From Periplaneta americana (lineage: Eukaryota; Arthropoda; Insecta; Blattodea; Blattidae): 64,000 nucleotides of DNA. How positions within the stretch are numbered: position 1 is the stretch's first letter; each line of letters starts with the position of its first letter. Location of the stretch: the NCBI RefSeq assembly GCF_040183065.1, contig NC_091125.1, positions 117,786,121-117,850,120 on the forward strand, read 5' to 3'. This document shows positions 33,171 through 47,800 of the stretch, one piece after another. A program made the translations under genes and the position numbers. The notes below the pieces were generated by a model, which made no database searches, was not told where the DNA came from, and saw only the letters and a program-made list of their open reading frames with translations.

Positions 33171-36100
33171 CTGATTGGATGATCGTTCACCTCTGCTGAG
33201 GCATGTGGACGTAAGGCCAGCAGACAACTGATTGGTCTTTGCTTTCCATGGACTGTCACACCACAGATTTAATTTTTTAAATTCTACTGTATGTGCCAGT
33301 AATTCTTCTTTGCACCTAAAAAATATTTTTCTTACTTTCTTGAATTGTGCACCAAATATGCCAATAATTCTTCTTTGCACTTAGGACAATTTTTTTTGTC
33401 ACTCTTTTTTGAATTGTGCACTGAATGTGAATGTTCAGGAATCTCCTTTCGATCTTCCTTTGTCTCTTTCTGTAACTTTTATACTTAAAAAAATTATCCT
33501 TATCTTAATTGTATAGAATCTTAATGACCAGAAAGAGGGACTGATCCAGGTAATGGTCAGGCCTCGCATACATTAATGCCCAAGGACATTGAGTCATTGT
33601 CCAGGAATGTAAACAAGTATAGAATGGAGTTCGAGGAGCTGGTTACAAATGAAACATTGGTAATTATTATGTGTGAGTGTGCATGTCTATAGACGAGGGT
33701 TTGTCTGTATGTGTGCCTGCACATGCGTGTGATATGTTTGTGTGCATTTGTTTGTGAATGTGGTTTCAAATTATCAGAGAGTTTGAACCACAGTTTGTTG
33801 AATGAGGACTTCACTTAACTTAAGTGAGTTATGGTATCAGTACAACTGCAGAGGCTATTAAGAGTTGGTGAGATGTTGAAATGGTGGTAACAGAACATTT
33901 ATGATAAGAGAACAACAGGAAAAATTAAAGTAATTGGCGAATTCCTGTTCACAGCTGTTATATACTATAAATTTGACTGCAAAATCAGCCATAATATTAT
34001 GTGCAGGTAATCTGCTTTGGAATGAGTTTGCCTCTGAGTGAACATGACACAATACGGGACTGCGTGCACGTGTATTGCGAGTGGCTATCAGCGCTTCATC
34101 CCGTCCCAAAGATCAGCGTGCCCAAACCAGTATGTGAGGACCCCAACCTCTATGCCCGCAAGATGATCTGCCATTTTCATAACCTCTTTGTGCCACGAAA
34201 AGGAGAAGGTAGGTTGTACAGTAATCTGGTTAGCTTGTGCTTTAATTTGATCAAGATAGGGTATATTGTCATTGATTTTATGAAACCTCCTATGTGACAG
34301 TACAGAAAATAATTTTTCAGGAGGAAGAAAAAATTAATTAAACATCAATAGGCCTACAATAATCCTCGATGATGTCATTTATGTTCATCATATCACCAAT
34401 ATTTTCTACCAAATTACTTCATATTCATATTTAGGCCCATAGGTTTTTAATTAATTTTTTCTTCCTTCTGAAAAATTATGTTGTATACTGTCACATAGGA
34501 GGTTTCATAAAATCAACGACGATATAATAGTGCGTAATATAATGTAGAAGTAATCAAATTGAACAAATGTGCTAGACAAATCATTATTTACATTCTTCAT
34601 TCAGTTTATGTATGTCATTTTCATTGCACTGATTTGTCTCTATTCTTTCATTTTCTAGTCTGGTCGTTCCCTTATTTGGATCTAGGTAATGGCTTAAGAG
34701 TGAATATCTTTATTAAATATGGTTAATCACTGGAGCTATAAAAACAGAATAGTAATATTGATGGTACAACGTTTTTAATGAAGATTGCAAAGTATATATT
34801 TTAATTTTTACGAAGTTCAGCATTACAGAGATAAAGAATTGCAACGAAGAGTCTTAAACAAGTTTCATTATTCTAATTTTCTTTCATACGCAATCATTAT
34901 TGGAGTATTTCGAGTGATATGTTGTTCAGAATGAAACATGTAGGAGCAGTTATACTGCCATTACCACTGTTGCTGTCATTGCTTGAAGTTGCTTCCGAAA
35001 CAGTAAAGAAGTTAAATCTCAAAGAAATGTTTGAAAACCCAGAATTTTCACAAAGAAAGAGAAGTTTTGATAGTGCGTGGTCAGACACTTCCTGGACAAC
35101 TCATTTGGAGTATGTTGCAAATCACTGACTTTCTGTTAGCTTATGTGTGTCTGAAGAAAGGGTTGTTTTGTGTAGGTGCTGATACAATAAATCGACAGGC
35201 AGTTCTGTGTCATCGGGTGCTGCGCACATTACAACACTTGGCGCAAGTGTCCAATACACTAACAAGAGAGACATGGGAAGCCTTATTGCTCTTCCTGCTT
35301 GCCATTAACGACACACTCCTAGCACCTCCGACTGTGAAAGGTATGTTACATTTCACTCTCTCACAGTCCGCTTCCCTTGTATATTTGCATAACTTGTCTT
35401 CATATTTACATAATTCTTAATACATTTAAGATTCTATTACGTTTAATAGTGCACTGCTTTGGGTGACCAGTTGGGCAGTGCCCTTACAACAAAATAAAAC
35501 ATATCTTTAATATAACGAAATACAATATGTTCGATTTAAAACCTTACTGCTAAAGTGATACCTCATCTGTCCGCACTTGCACTAGTGGTTTCCTTCATGT
35601 TGCCAGCAAAATAAGCGCATATTATTACCCAGTGCAATGCTTCTCTTGTTCCAGAGTATGAGGATTTGTTGTGTACAATTTGTCTTTAACACTTACTCTT
35701 TCAAAGGTAAATATCGCTATGTGTAGAAATTCCTATCACAAATAGGACTTAACATAGCAGTACAAGAAATGTCTGGCATTAAGTCTCTATTAATTTTCAA
35801 GATATATTGTACATTCAAGTTAGGTGGGGAATGTTCCTGCGTTTGTCCATGGTCTGGAAATTAGGTTAGTCTTAGATTTAGATTTACAAGATTTTTATTG
35901 CAAGCAAAAAATTACATACAATAACAAGGATTAGGTTTAAGACCTCTCCTGGCATTTCATAATCATCCTATCATAATATCATCAGGGCAGCATAACTCGA
36001 GACCAGAAATCTCAAATGACAACCTGGTGGCATTGGAGGGGGGGGGGGGGGACATGAAGTTAGTGATTTGGACAGTTGGTTAAAAAATAGACCCACGTGT

Positions 36101-39100
36101 GCAAGGAAATTGGGTAAATAGTTGAATTTAATTATTACGTAAAAAGTGATAATATGAACATTACAGTGATTATTGATCCTTAGAAATAATAATACATTTT
36201 CCAGATACAGAAATAGAGGGAATTTGGTTACAGTTTATGTAAATATATCCAGGACTGAATTGGTTCTCTTTGGGAAGGAGAACTGGCTTTGAATTCATTG
36301 CATTTAATTGTCACTGTTTTGTGAGATTTGTGGATGTCATATGGGTACTTATGTTTCTTATGCCATCTTATCATATTTGAATACCTGCAGATGACGTGGG
36401 CGACCAGTTGTGCGAACGTGTGCTGAGCGTTCTGTTTGAGGTATGGTTGTTGGCATGCGCACGTTGCTTCCCATCACCACCACTCTGGAAGACTTTCAGA
36501 GAAACCTGCATGAACTGGCGGCACAGAGTGGCTCTCATTGAGCAGTGGAATCGCGTCAATCTCGCACTCACTGCCAGGCTACTGGAATTCATGTATGGAC
36601 CCACCTTTCCCGAGCTCAAGATATGTGAGTACTCATCACAAGAATTCATTAAAGTAACCTCATGGATGTCTACCACTGTGGAGTAATGGTTAACGTATCT
36701 GATCATGAAATGAGCTGCCCGGGTTCAAATCCTGGTTGAGACAAGTTATCTGGTTGCAGTTTTTTCGAGTTTTCGCCTTCATTAATTTCAACTTCATCTC
36801 TAATCCTCAATAGTTTTAGATCGACCAGGAGATGCAGCAGACGTGGTACTGTGATTCACCTATAGATGTCATCTATCTAGTGGAGCTGCAAAGATCTCAG
36901 GAAGGCAAAAGAGGCTTTCACAGCAGACTATGGCAGACCAGAGAACTACCAGAGCTGTGTAGCTCCCTCGGACAGATGGCACTGTGATGAATCACGGTAT
37001 CTAAGGTGCTGCGATATTCAGGTCAATATAGGATGCAGGAGGAAGTAGTAGGTGATATGTGAACAGATTTCATTGATCTGAGGAGGCTGCGGAAAGCAAC
37101 AGGAAGACGGAGGGGCATTCCTGTTCATGTGGACTCCATCAGAACTGGATGCCGTAACTGAATCAATAAGATGGCACCAAGCAGTGATTCACGTACTCAT
37201 AGGAATGTGGTCCCATAATATGGAGGTCAGCACAATAAGCCTCAGGCTGTGGTGCAAGCCTTCGGGCCCTCCTGAGAAAGGAAGAAAAAAACCTTCATTG
37301 GTTCGAAGTAGGTCAGCAGAAATATCAGAGGTATTATGACATACCCTAAATACAATTAATACCATATGCAACTCTCAGAAGAGGCAGTGCATACAGGACA
37401 AAGTAACTGTGTGTTTACGTGCACAATTATGGACAAGAAGTTAATTTTTAAAGATAGTTGTATAAGAATGAATTATTGTTATTTATACTCATTGCATGTT
37501 TTCATTTGTATACTTACATTTTACCAGATTGATTAAAACTGGAATCATTTCACACACCAATTTTAGTTCTGTAAACTGATATTTTTTGCTTAAGTAGATC
37601 TTGAGCTTCGTTTTTAGATTTTTAGTTTCGAAAATAATACAGTAGTTATATCAAACGCATCAGCAATATTAATAGGAACTACCAGAGATATGCATTTTGA
37701 CATATAGGAATTCTTTGAGAAGTCTGAATCGATTAAATTAATAATTTCTAAAATGTATTCTGCTGTTTCCTCTGACACAACAATGAGCTCACATAAGTGT
37801 CTCAGGATCAGGAACCAGAGATAAAGCACCCTAAGAATTTTTTAAGGAATGAATGAATAAATACATGATTTTTATAATTTATTAATATATCGAGTTTACC
37901 GTTAGTTATCATAAAAACCATATTGTTAGTTAGTTCGTTAGTTATCTTTCCTTTTCTATTAACTGACATTCTATCATGTTTGAGATTACGTTTTTGTTTA
38001 CTTGCACTGTAGCTGTGCTAATATCTTCTTGAAGTTCCTCGTTCTGTAGCTTTTGTTTATAAACACTTTTTGACTTTCTAGACCTGTTAATAATCGAAAT
38101 AACTGAAGGGTGTCGTGGTGCAGTCTCTTTGAGGTATATTGTAGTTCAGTGAATTATTCTGTATGCTTTTAATGCTTTCTTATAACATGGACACATTTTA
38201 AAACATTAATAAGAAGTGTGAAATGGAAGAAAATTATGGAGAACTACAGGCCAGTGCCGAAATTGTTAATAAACATAATTATAGGAATATAACTATAGTT
38301 ATTTAGACGTTAGTTTTATTGTAATAAGCGTTACTGGTAAAATGAGTGTGCAATGACTCCAGAGTTCATGTTTCCTAGTAGGCCTAAATTGAAATGTCAC
38401 TTACGAGACCAACCACTCTAAATGGTTAGTAAATACAGAAGCAGTATCCACACACGTAGACACCTATCATATTGTGACAAAACCCCATGTCAACTTCATT
38501 ATTTTCAACAGTTGAAAGATTAATCAACTCAAAATATCAAGATATAATATCATAACATTTCGACAAAATTTCAAATAATTAAAGGTGGGAGCGCCTCAGT
38601 GTACACAAAATATAATTCTTGAAGAGTATCCAAGGAAAAGAGCAGTTACATTCTTTCGATTACTCACAAGGCATGACTGTTTATCAAAACACTTGAACAA
38701 AAGTGGTATTATTTCATCACTTTGTCCATTGTGCAGTCTTCAGGAAGAAATGGATCAGAATCATCTTCAGCGATGTCCTTCTCTCTAAACCCACAATGTG
38801 TGAGAAATGTTGGAGAACAAGAGAGTTAATATCTTTATTGCCAAGAACTCAGCATTAGTTAACATCATATTGTGACATGAGATTTTGTGTGCCTTTATCA
38901 CAATCCTCTCCTACCAGCTCATTTGACCATATCTTGACTGCATCCTTCACATTTTCATCCCTTTCAAATGTGTGCCATCCGCATATGCCTTCATCTAATC
39001 GGTTCCAAATCTAAACTGTATGCTGGTTGTTTCAAAAGTTCCCAGCCAAAATCTTAGAGGAGTGATTGCATCTTGACAGCAGTGTAAGTTAAACATTATC

Positions 39101-42100
39101 ATATAAAAGCTCCACACTGCTTGACATTATGCCTAACTGTCGGTTTTGAATAGTCCATTGTAGATGCTTTAGTGTTGTTTAGTACGCATTCACATTGATT
39201 ATTATGTTTTGAGGCATGAACTAACAAGCAAATCGATCATTCAGTCCCAAAACTGTCATGACTTTCTGGGCTGAAAGTGTCTGTCTGAGCTTCTTTAGCC
39301 TCGTTGGAGATTGAGGGTAGTACCATTCCAATGAACAAGGAGTATTTTATTTGCACGCTAATTGAAGTTGTGAATGGATTGTTGCAGCTGAGGAGGATGC
39401 ACAGCTGATTCCTACAGGCATGACGAATGACTGCATTGCTCAGAGCTGGTTTCGTTTCCTGCACTGCCTGGGCAATCCTGCCAACCTGTGCTGGCCTGCC
39501 ATCATTGCACAGACTCAGAAATTTTTACAGTTTGCCATTACCAGCGAGAATGTCATGGATCCATGCCAGCACCCTTGTCTTTCTACACTGCCCCTCATCT
39601 TCCTCAAAGCGGTCAAAGGCATTGCAGGTCAAGTGGATGCATTCTTAGGTGAGATTCCCTGCATTAAGCAAAATATTAAGACTTAATACAGTGAAACTTA
39701 TGTTGTACATCTTTCAAAATTCACAAGACAAAGCTTATTAATGCAACTGATGCAGGACTTTCCTCGTATAATATAGAAGAATTATACCAAAATTCATGAG
39801 CATATTAATATTAGAATCAAAGAAAAATCGATAGGAACATGTTTCTTATGAGGGAAATGTCTTATCATTCTTCAATTTTCACAAAATCACAATTCCAGAT
39901 TGACTTCTGTTTGCTATTTCTTCAGGAATTAAAAATGCTCTTTTGGTAGAATTCCATTTTAATATCCCAAGCCAATTAATATAATGGCAGTTGACTTAAT
40001 AAGATGCCAACATACATGCCCAACATGGAGTCAGGCCACAAAGGGAAAAACACTGGAGGAGGGGAGCTCGATCCAGTGCTGTGGATTGGACTTCAGCGGA
40101 GCTCAATGGTGAGAGCGCTTGGTACGTAGAACCAGGGACCCAAGTTCGATCCTCCGCACCAGAGCGACTTTTTCTCCTCTAATATTAATTGTCACCATAA
40201 CAGATATATTCTGTAGGACAAAAAAAAAATAATAATCTTTAGTAAAGTCCAATACTTACTTTACAAAAAGCATTATCATGTAAGCAAGTTTCATTTGTCA
40301 TTTTGTTATTAACAGAGAAAAATTCGCTCCAGCGCCGAGGTGCACTGGGTATTGTTAGAATAGCACACATTTAGTTTCATACTGGATCAGGATCGGACAC
40401 AAGACCACTACATCGAGATCTGTGGTGATATGTAATGATTTGTGCATCAAGCCTGTAGGATATTGGGACAGAATTCTAATGCAAGGGCATTTTTGACCTC
40501 ATGAAAAAATAACAGAAGTATGTTGGTTAGATTGGTGATTTTGTGGAATCTTAAAGAAAGGTAAGGGTAAGTCGTTTCTCTCAAAATGAGTGTGGGTCAA
40601 TGAAACCTTGTGCATTGGTCATGATGTTAATGTACTTCTGGTACGACTATCGTGATTATCACGTACAATTTGTTTGAACTATTCCATAATGGAACTCTTA
40701 AAACTGGGCTTAATGAACCAAAATCTAATCACATTTAAATGGCATTAATATCATTCTTAAATGAACAATTTGAAGTATTTCAGCCCATTAACATTGGAAA
40801 TGTCTGTCGTGGTCTAGTGACTACCATGTTTTCCTCTGGATTCATGCATTGTTTGTTCAAATTAGCCTAGTGTGATATGTTAATCAGAAGAAAATGTACA
40901 AAGTAAACTTTGCATAGAGAGGTGGGGTGCTGATAGAAGTTCTTTTCTTTTTCTGTTCTGTTTCTGAACTGTGTAGCACTGAAGCTTTTGGATGGGAGAT
41001 CTAGTTTCTTTGACAGTCATTTGTACTGGAGTTAATTTTTCACTTGATCTGTATTCTCGCAAATTTTGCTCAGCAAGACGCAATATTTTCTTTGTTGAGA
41101 TATTCAATTATTTTCCTTTCTAAATACAAGTTAAACATTATTCTTGGGTGAAATAATACAAGAGAAAAGAATGTCTGGAAGTTTAGTTTTATTTTAATTC
41201 TTAATAATCATATTAAAGTGTCTATGTCAATATCTGGATTTCTCAGTATAATTTTGTTGCTTCAACTTCAGCTTCGTTTTATATTAAGTTTTCAAAATTC
41301 ATCCCGTATTGTTTTCACATAGCCTAGTTAAAATTGATGCAGACATTTACATTATCTCACAAATTGTCAGAAGAAATAACATAATTTTATTCATCAAGTT
41401 TTATTGTACTAAATTGTTCTAGGCAGTTTAATGGACCTAAGGTTTGCAGGTTCAAATCTGATAGAGCAATAGATTTTTAAGAGTACTTCAAAATCTTACC
41501 ATAGCTTTCTTCGTATTTATGAACCCTTCTATGAGAGTGAGGAGCTCTAGGTTAATTTACCAGCTATTTCTAACACAAGTCAAAATACACTTCCAATGGT
41601 CGTCTTCACCTTCAGCTCAAAGATTAACTTCTAGTCTACAAAGAATTTAATATTTTCATTTCTGTATTGTTACATAGATATTTAGCACAAATGTAGCTTA
41701 GCAAACTGGACTGTGCTAGATTATCTAATTGGGTTTTATTTTCCAGGATTTTCCTTAACTGTAAGGCAATATCAGCAAATCTTATGATGAATCCTCTGAC
41801 TCATCTTACTGAATACCATCTTATTATTATCATTTCCCCTGATCCTAGATAACTGTGCAGTTGACAGAGCAGCTTTATATAACTATATAAAATAAATTTA
41901 TGGCAGTGATTAAATGAATACCATGCTGTGACTTTGATAATCTCAACCAAAAAATATTGTGAACTTGCTGTAAGATTGCTATACTCTTGCACACATTTGC
42001 TTCTGTTTGCAACATTTAGTGTGGAGGATTGCATTCGTTTATAGTGAAGTAGATTTTTTATAGAGATTACACAATTGCAGATTGTTTTTGTGCCTTAAAT

Positions 42101-43190
42101 TTGTAATTTTGTTATTGAATGGTGGTTGTACATGATGCTTCCAAATTATTTGTTTCAATATTAATGAATAAATAAGACCATGAGAATAATTCTAGGTTAT
42201 GTGTTTTACTTAAATTGTGATACTCTTGTATGCTTGTGGTATGGTCTGTTAATGTTCTAGAAACTTCTTATGTCTAGTCATAATTGAGTATGTCTGTGTC
42301 ATGTTTTAAGTTTGTAGAAGGTCTGTTTACACAAATTTACGAGGAGAGGATGTAAACTAGAAACACGATGATTTATGAATCCTGTATCAGCAGCGACTGT
42401 AATATAAGGTCACATGATCACGTGCCCTTCCAGTTGTAAATGAAATTGACTAGATTTTATTTAGATTTCAATTTTTTATCTGCACCCTCTTTCCTTTATT
42501 CTCGATTCAGTACTGGCACTTGTAGCAATGTGGCAACATTGGGCTGGTTACATTTCAACTTCGGACTTCTCATGTCATACATATTTTACATTTAATACTG
42601 GTCTGATGGTTAGTGTGGGCAGTGTGGAGCAAGGAGGGATATTTTCTACTCAATGGCAGTCTTTGAGCACATAAATATTCTGACTGAGAACTCCAAAAAG
42701 TACCACTATGTGCCACCCAGTGGTGCCACTATATACACTGTGCCAAAATAAATTGTTTAGAATAGTTATCCTAGTATGAAAATCCTTAGGCAGACTGCAT
42801 TTGAACAGTGGGAGTATTTCAACAAAAGATTTGAAAGCATGGCATGGCAGGAGTGTGGAAAGAAATTCCTAAGTTATCAGTCCAGTCCTGGGACGTTATT
42901 ATGTTAATATTTACATGAAAATATTGACAGTTGCAATATTGTTAAAATATTGTAAAGACTAGAATAAAGCAAGATATTGATCTGTAAAGTTTGTATATAT
43001 TTTCAAAGCCTAGAAAAACAGAAACAGATATATGTAGATGATAAATTGTCATGGTTGATTGCTTTTTGATGAACATTAAATACATCATCTGTTTGTCACT
43101 GAATGTGAACATGCAAGAAGTCACTCTTATTTCTGTTTGAAAAGCATGCAAATGCTCGTGGAAGAGAAGATCGTGAGGATGATTGAATGA

Positions 43191-43235
<45 letters not shown>

Positions 43236-44784
43236 TCAGGTGAAATGGAAATCAATGCCATGTAATGCACTACAGACAATGTCTAAGACAGCAAATTATA
43301 GTACAGTTTGATATATGTTATTTCTGAACAGAACATTAGCATACTGGTAAATGTAACTAAGTACTGTATCTCCCATTGGTTGTTAGAGGAAATGTTTTAT
43401 ATAAATTGTAGAGGAGATACTATGATGCTCTGTGTTAATGTGACCCGCCCCCATCCCCCACAAAAAAAAAAAAAAAAAAAAACAAGATTTTAATGAAAAT
43501 ATTGTCTTCAGTATTGCTGGTAACAGAAAAGTGATTATTATTCGTCACTTTTTTCATAATTTTTTTCTCTTATAGAAGTTTTGTTCTTATCCAGTACTAA
43601 TAAATTATTTAATCCCTAAAGTAAACCTGTGATAGTTAATGATGATTTCTTTGAAACCCTTTTGGCAAAATAATGATTTATTTGAACTTGACTCGAACAG
43701 TTTTCTACTTCAATTCTTTCTTAATAAAAAAAATTATGATAAATGGAACAATGTATAAGAATGTCAACCAAATTTTTGTGTTAAAATTACCAGAATTAAA
43801 TTGGTATTATTTGCTTGAGGTTAGATGTCTGTTCTTTTAACACAAACGTAAAAATTGTATTTTTACTTTATTTGCAATATATTGGAAAAGTCTGCTTTGT
43901 ATCATTGAATAATTGTCTAAATTAGACATATCAGATGTCCGACTGAAAGGAGTTTCACTGTATTTGTGCATGTGTTTTGAGACTGTCAGCAATATATCCC
44001 ACTAGCCTAATATTACAGGTAATTGATGTGTTACAGTAATAAAAAGTTTGTGTGTTGAAGCTGAGAGACATAAGCGAGCTATTAAAGTTTTGTCCTGCTT
44101 GTCTCACACTGACATGGATTGTTGCTTTGTGAACAAATTTCCTACTCTTGATATATAACTTTGACTAAATGACTAGCTTATTGGCTTTCTAGTGCTGGGA
44201 ATTCACTTCCAAATGCCAGAGATTAAAGGAATTAAATATAGAAACCGAAAGTGATTAGGATTCTATTTCTAACAGATTGAGTTTTTGGTGAGCAGAGTGG
44301 TCCTCCAACAAGGTTCACCCTCATTTTCATTTCGCAGATGATCCATTACATCCATATCCACACACCAACGACTTAAATAAATAATCTCTCTGCATTGTAG
44401 GACCATTAATAAACATCATACAAACTTGTAGTTCAATGAAAGGAGAGCTATGGTCCGTCATTTGCCTAATTTTTCCAAGTTCTAGATTTTCTGTTAAAGA
44501 AACGGCTACTGGTTGCTATTCACAGATATATAGGTGTAGAATTTGGTCAAATGAATTCACACATACAGACTCTAAAACACTCTTAAACAACTTTCAAGCT
44601 TAGTCAGATTGGTATTACTTCGTTATCCATATGACATTTATTATTTTGTCATATTAAGGTAACAATATGATCAGATGTAGAAAATGTTACTAACTAACCC
44701 TGCAGTAATACATTTTTATAATTAAGCTAGAGATCAGTTTTATTCTTCTCAGTATTGGCATTATTTTAGTTAATAATAGTAGGC

Positions 44785-44841
<57 letters not shown>

Positions 44842-47800
44842 GTAGAAAGTATACCATGAATATAAAACAAGATATAAAGAAATGGAGCAAATAATGCACA
44901 AGTAGGCCTAACTTGCTATAAAATATAATCTCTAATATTGAGAGGGCTTGCACTAATTACCAATAATCACTTTAAAACCAATTACTCAAAATTGTATTGG
45001 ATCACAGCAGTCTTGATAGAAAGAAGAATAACACATAACAGATCAAGTACACTGCACTGGATAAAACTAAGCAGAAAACGTACGGTACATAATTGACTGT
45101 ACGGTAATCAAGCCTAGTAAGTCAGATGTAACCTACCTGAAGATAAAAAAATATCTTGAAAAAGAAATGAAGAAAATATTGAATTTTAAAAGCAACGACG
45201 TTGTACCTATACTAATATCCCTTACAAGCATAATCGACCATTAATTAGTTCGTGAAAGGTACTGATACATAAATTCAGAAGTAGAGGCTACAACACTCAG
45301 TGATTACAGCATATGTTCCATAACCGGAAGTCTGCTTAATTCTGCATGACATTATGGCATGTTAGTACTTCTACAGAACTATGCTGCTTGTTTAAATGTT
45401 TTAAGTGATTCTTTTTGTAGATCGTGTTAAAAATTACTGACACTTTTGGAATTATAAAGACTGACTTTTAGTGTGCAGTCCACAAAACAAAATACATCCT
45501 TTTCTTTCGTGCATAGTAAATGACATTGTGTATATCTTTTAACTGGTAGTTCAAGAAAATAAGTATGTAAACGGTAATATCATACAGTAAATGAACTGAA
45601 TTGTTGAAAAATGCGTAGAACATATAATGAGAAAATGTGTCTTCACGACATTATTTTTATCATCCTCATTCCATTTCTCACAATAGAGAATAAATAAATA
45701 ATACTACATGAACAAACTCGCCACAACGTTAGTGAGGAATATAATAAAGAAATTTAAGTATTTTTTTAATCATAGAACTTAATTAGGCATGATATAATTA
45801 ACAGTATATGCGAATGTATATTTGTGATTTTGTGTGATTGTGCATTGTATATGAGTTTCATTGTGCGAGTTTTCTTTGTGCATGTTTTGTCTTGTTATAA
45901 TTATATGCGTGTATGTATTGTTTATATTTAATATTTATGTGTTTTTCTACAGATGTGTGTGTTGTTTTCTCGAATGTATTTTTGTATGCGTGCGTGCGTG
46001 CTTGCATTTTTTGTGCTTGCTCGCGCTGACATTTTTTAACATACTGATGGTGTTTAAGTAAAAGGACTTAACCCTCATTTTTTAAATGTGACTCTTTTTG
46101 CTGTAGTTAATGTAGTTAGTTAAAATTTAATTGTAAAACGTGAAGATATATTTTTTTGACAATTTATTTGCATTCCTTTACATAAAATAACTAATAATAA
46201 TATGTTAAAATTTAAGTATAGATGTTTCTGAAAAAAAATCTTTTGTTGGATAAATTCTTTTACCTTAACACCATTGATATGTTCTTTTCTATGTATTTAT
46301 GCCTGTGTTTTTATTTTTTGCGTAGTTCCCTTCTGTCTGCATACACATTTTTAACCATTTAAAATAAAAAGTAACTGTTTTATAAATGCTGATATTGTAA
46401 GATTTCCTAGTAATCAGCAACCAGTAGTCATGTACAATCACCATTCGATTGTTTTGGTGGGGGTGATGATGTTATGTTTGCAGGCATCGCCCAGCCATAC
46501 TCGTGGGATGAGGGTGGTAGCTCTTCAGACCGTGACAAGAAGGAGAGCGGCACTTCTTCCCATCCCACCTCCGCCACCCACTCTCCTACTCCTCCACCCC
46601 AGCGCCGTCTCGCCAAGAGCTTTAGTGTAGCCCCCTCAGCAGTCACAAAGGGTAACTATTGGCTTTCCTTCGCTGTTCACGCATCTCCTCTCTCGCTGTT
46701 CTGCTCTCAATTTCTGCTTCCTGTGTTGCACAGCTTGTATTATTGCTGTAGTAGAGAGGTTACTGCATATATAATCAAATTGTTGTCTATCTACATTTTT
46801 AAGGTTAAACAATAATTTGATGTATTTAAGACTCATAAGATATTACTGATTAACTTTGTAACTTCTTTACTGTGTTAATGTGAAGAATTTACATGGCTGA
46901 CTAGTTTCGAAGTGATATTCTTCATTGTCCGAAGCTCGTCAAACTTGACAAGACTTCAGACAATGAAGAATATCACTTCAAAACTAGTCAGCCATGTAAA
47001 TTCTTCATATTAACACAGTAAAGAAGTTATAAAGTTAATCAGTGATTATATAATTGTTAAAAGTGTATATAGAACAATGGAGTGTCTTAAGATATATCTA
47101 AGAAGTGAGTGCTCTCGTGTGGAGAAAAGCTTCAAATGTTCACATGATATTAAGTACCAACAACGAATTCTTACCTTTAATAAAAACTTTCAACCACGCC
47201 TAATGTATAATTTGCACCTGATTAAAACAAAATTAGCATAATGAATTAAGAACAGCAAGATACAATTATTGTTCAGATGTTAAACCAAACGAAGAAATTT
47301 TGCAAGAGTTGAAAAAGAAACTGACAAATGAATTCTGGAGCTGCAACAGGTCAACAGGTCCTTCAAAGCTTGATGTTAATGATGATGACTATGATGAAAT
47401 AATGAATTCTGCAAGCTTATCTTGCCATTTTGAGTTAAAAAAACCGTTTGAATATGAATCTTATTCTTAATAATTGCACTGCTGTAACAATTTGGTTCTT
47501 AAGAGAAATAGTAATGTTGTTGGAGGCATTTTCTAATTTAGAATATTTTTATGTAGTTTAATGCGGACAAAAAGAATTGTTATAATTTTATTTTACAGAA
47601 CATAGAGTAATAATTTCTTATCAGTGGTATGTTTGTGTCTGGCAGAATTGTTCCCCTGTATGAAACGAAGTTTACAGCAAATTAAGAACACATCGTATCA
47701 CATTTCAGTACACCTACATTCTTTTCTTAATGAAAGAACAATTCAAACCTCAGTAAATAATAATTTATCTTTATCCAAAAGAATTACAGATGGTATACCC

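Larger units (their letters stand above)
39649..46483. other. RALGAPB intron 5
   Basis: About 6.8 kb without exons. It holds a tRNA-like SINE near 40085, a degenerate SINE near 41728, (AAT)n arrays at 43193-43234 and 44789-44838, and a poly-A run at 43461. Small ORFs here, including the poly-Leu one over the (AAT)n array, are not genes. Confidence 0.6.

Noticed and set aside
32972-33380. ORFs with Tyr-Ile repeats
   Set aside because: Translations of the (AT)n array.
36371-36706. 111-aa minus-strand ORF
   Set aside because: Antisense shadow of RALGAPB exon 4.
44690-44953. Poly-Leu 87-aa minus-strand ORF, apparent membrane protein
   Set aside because: The Leu run is the (AAT)n array read on the minus strand.
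45861-46061. 66-aa hydrophobic Cys-rich ORF
   Set aside because: Encoded by a TG/TA-rich low-complexity tract; no homologue recognised.
46846-47047. Second hammerhead ribozyme
   Set aside because: The arms include TGAAGA and GAAAC words, but the stems overlap the core and the full set of core bases is missing, so only the hairpin is reported.
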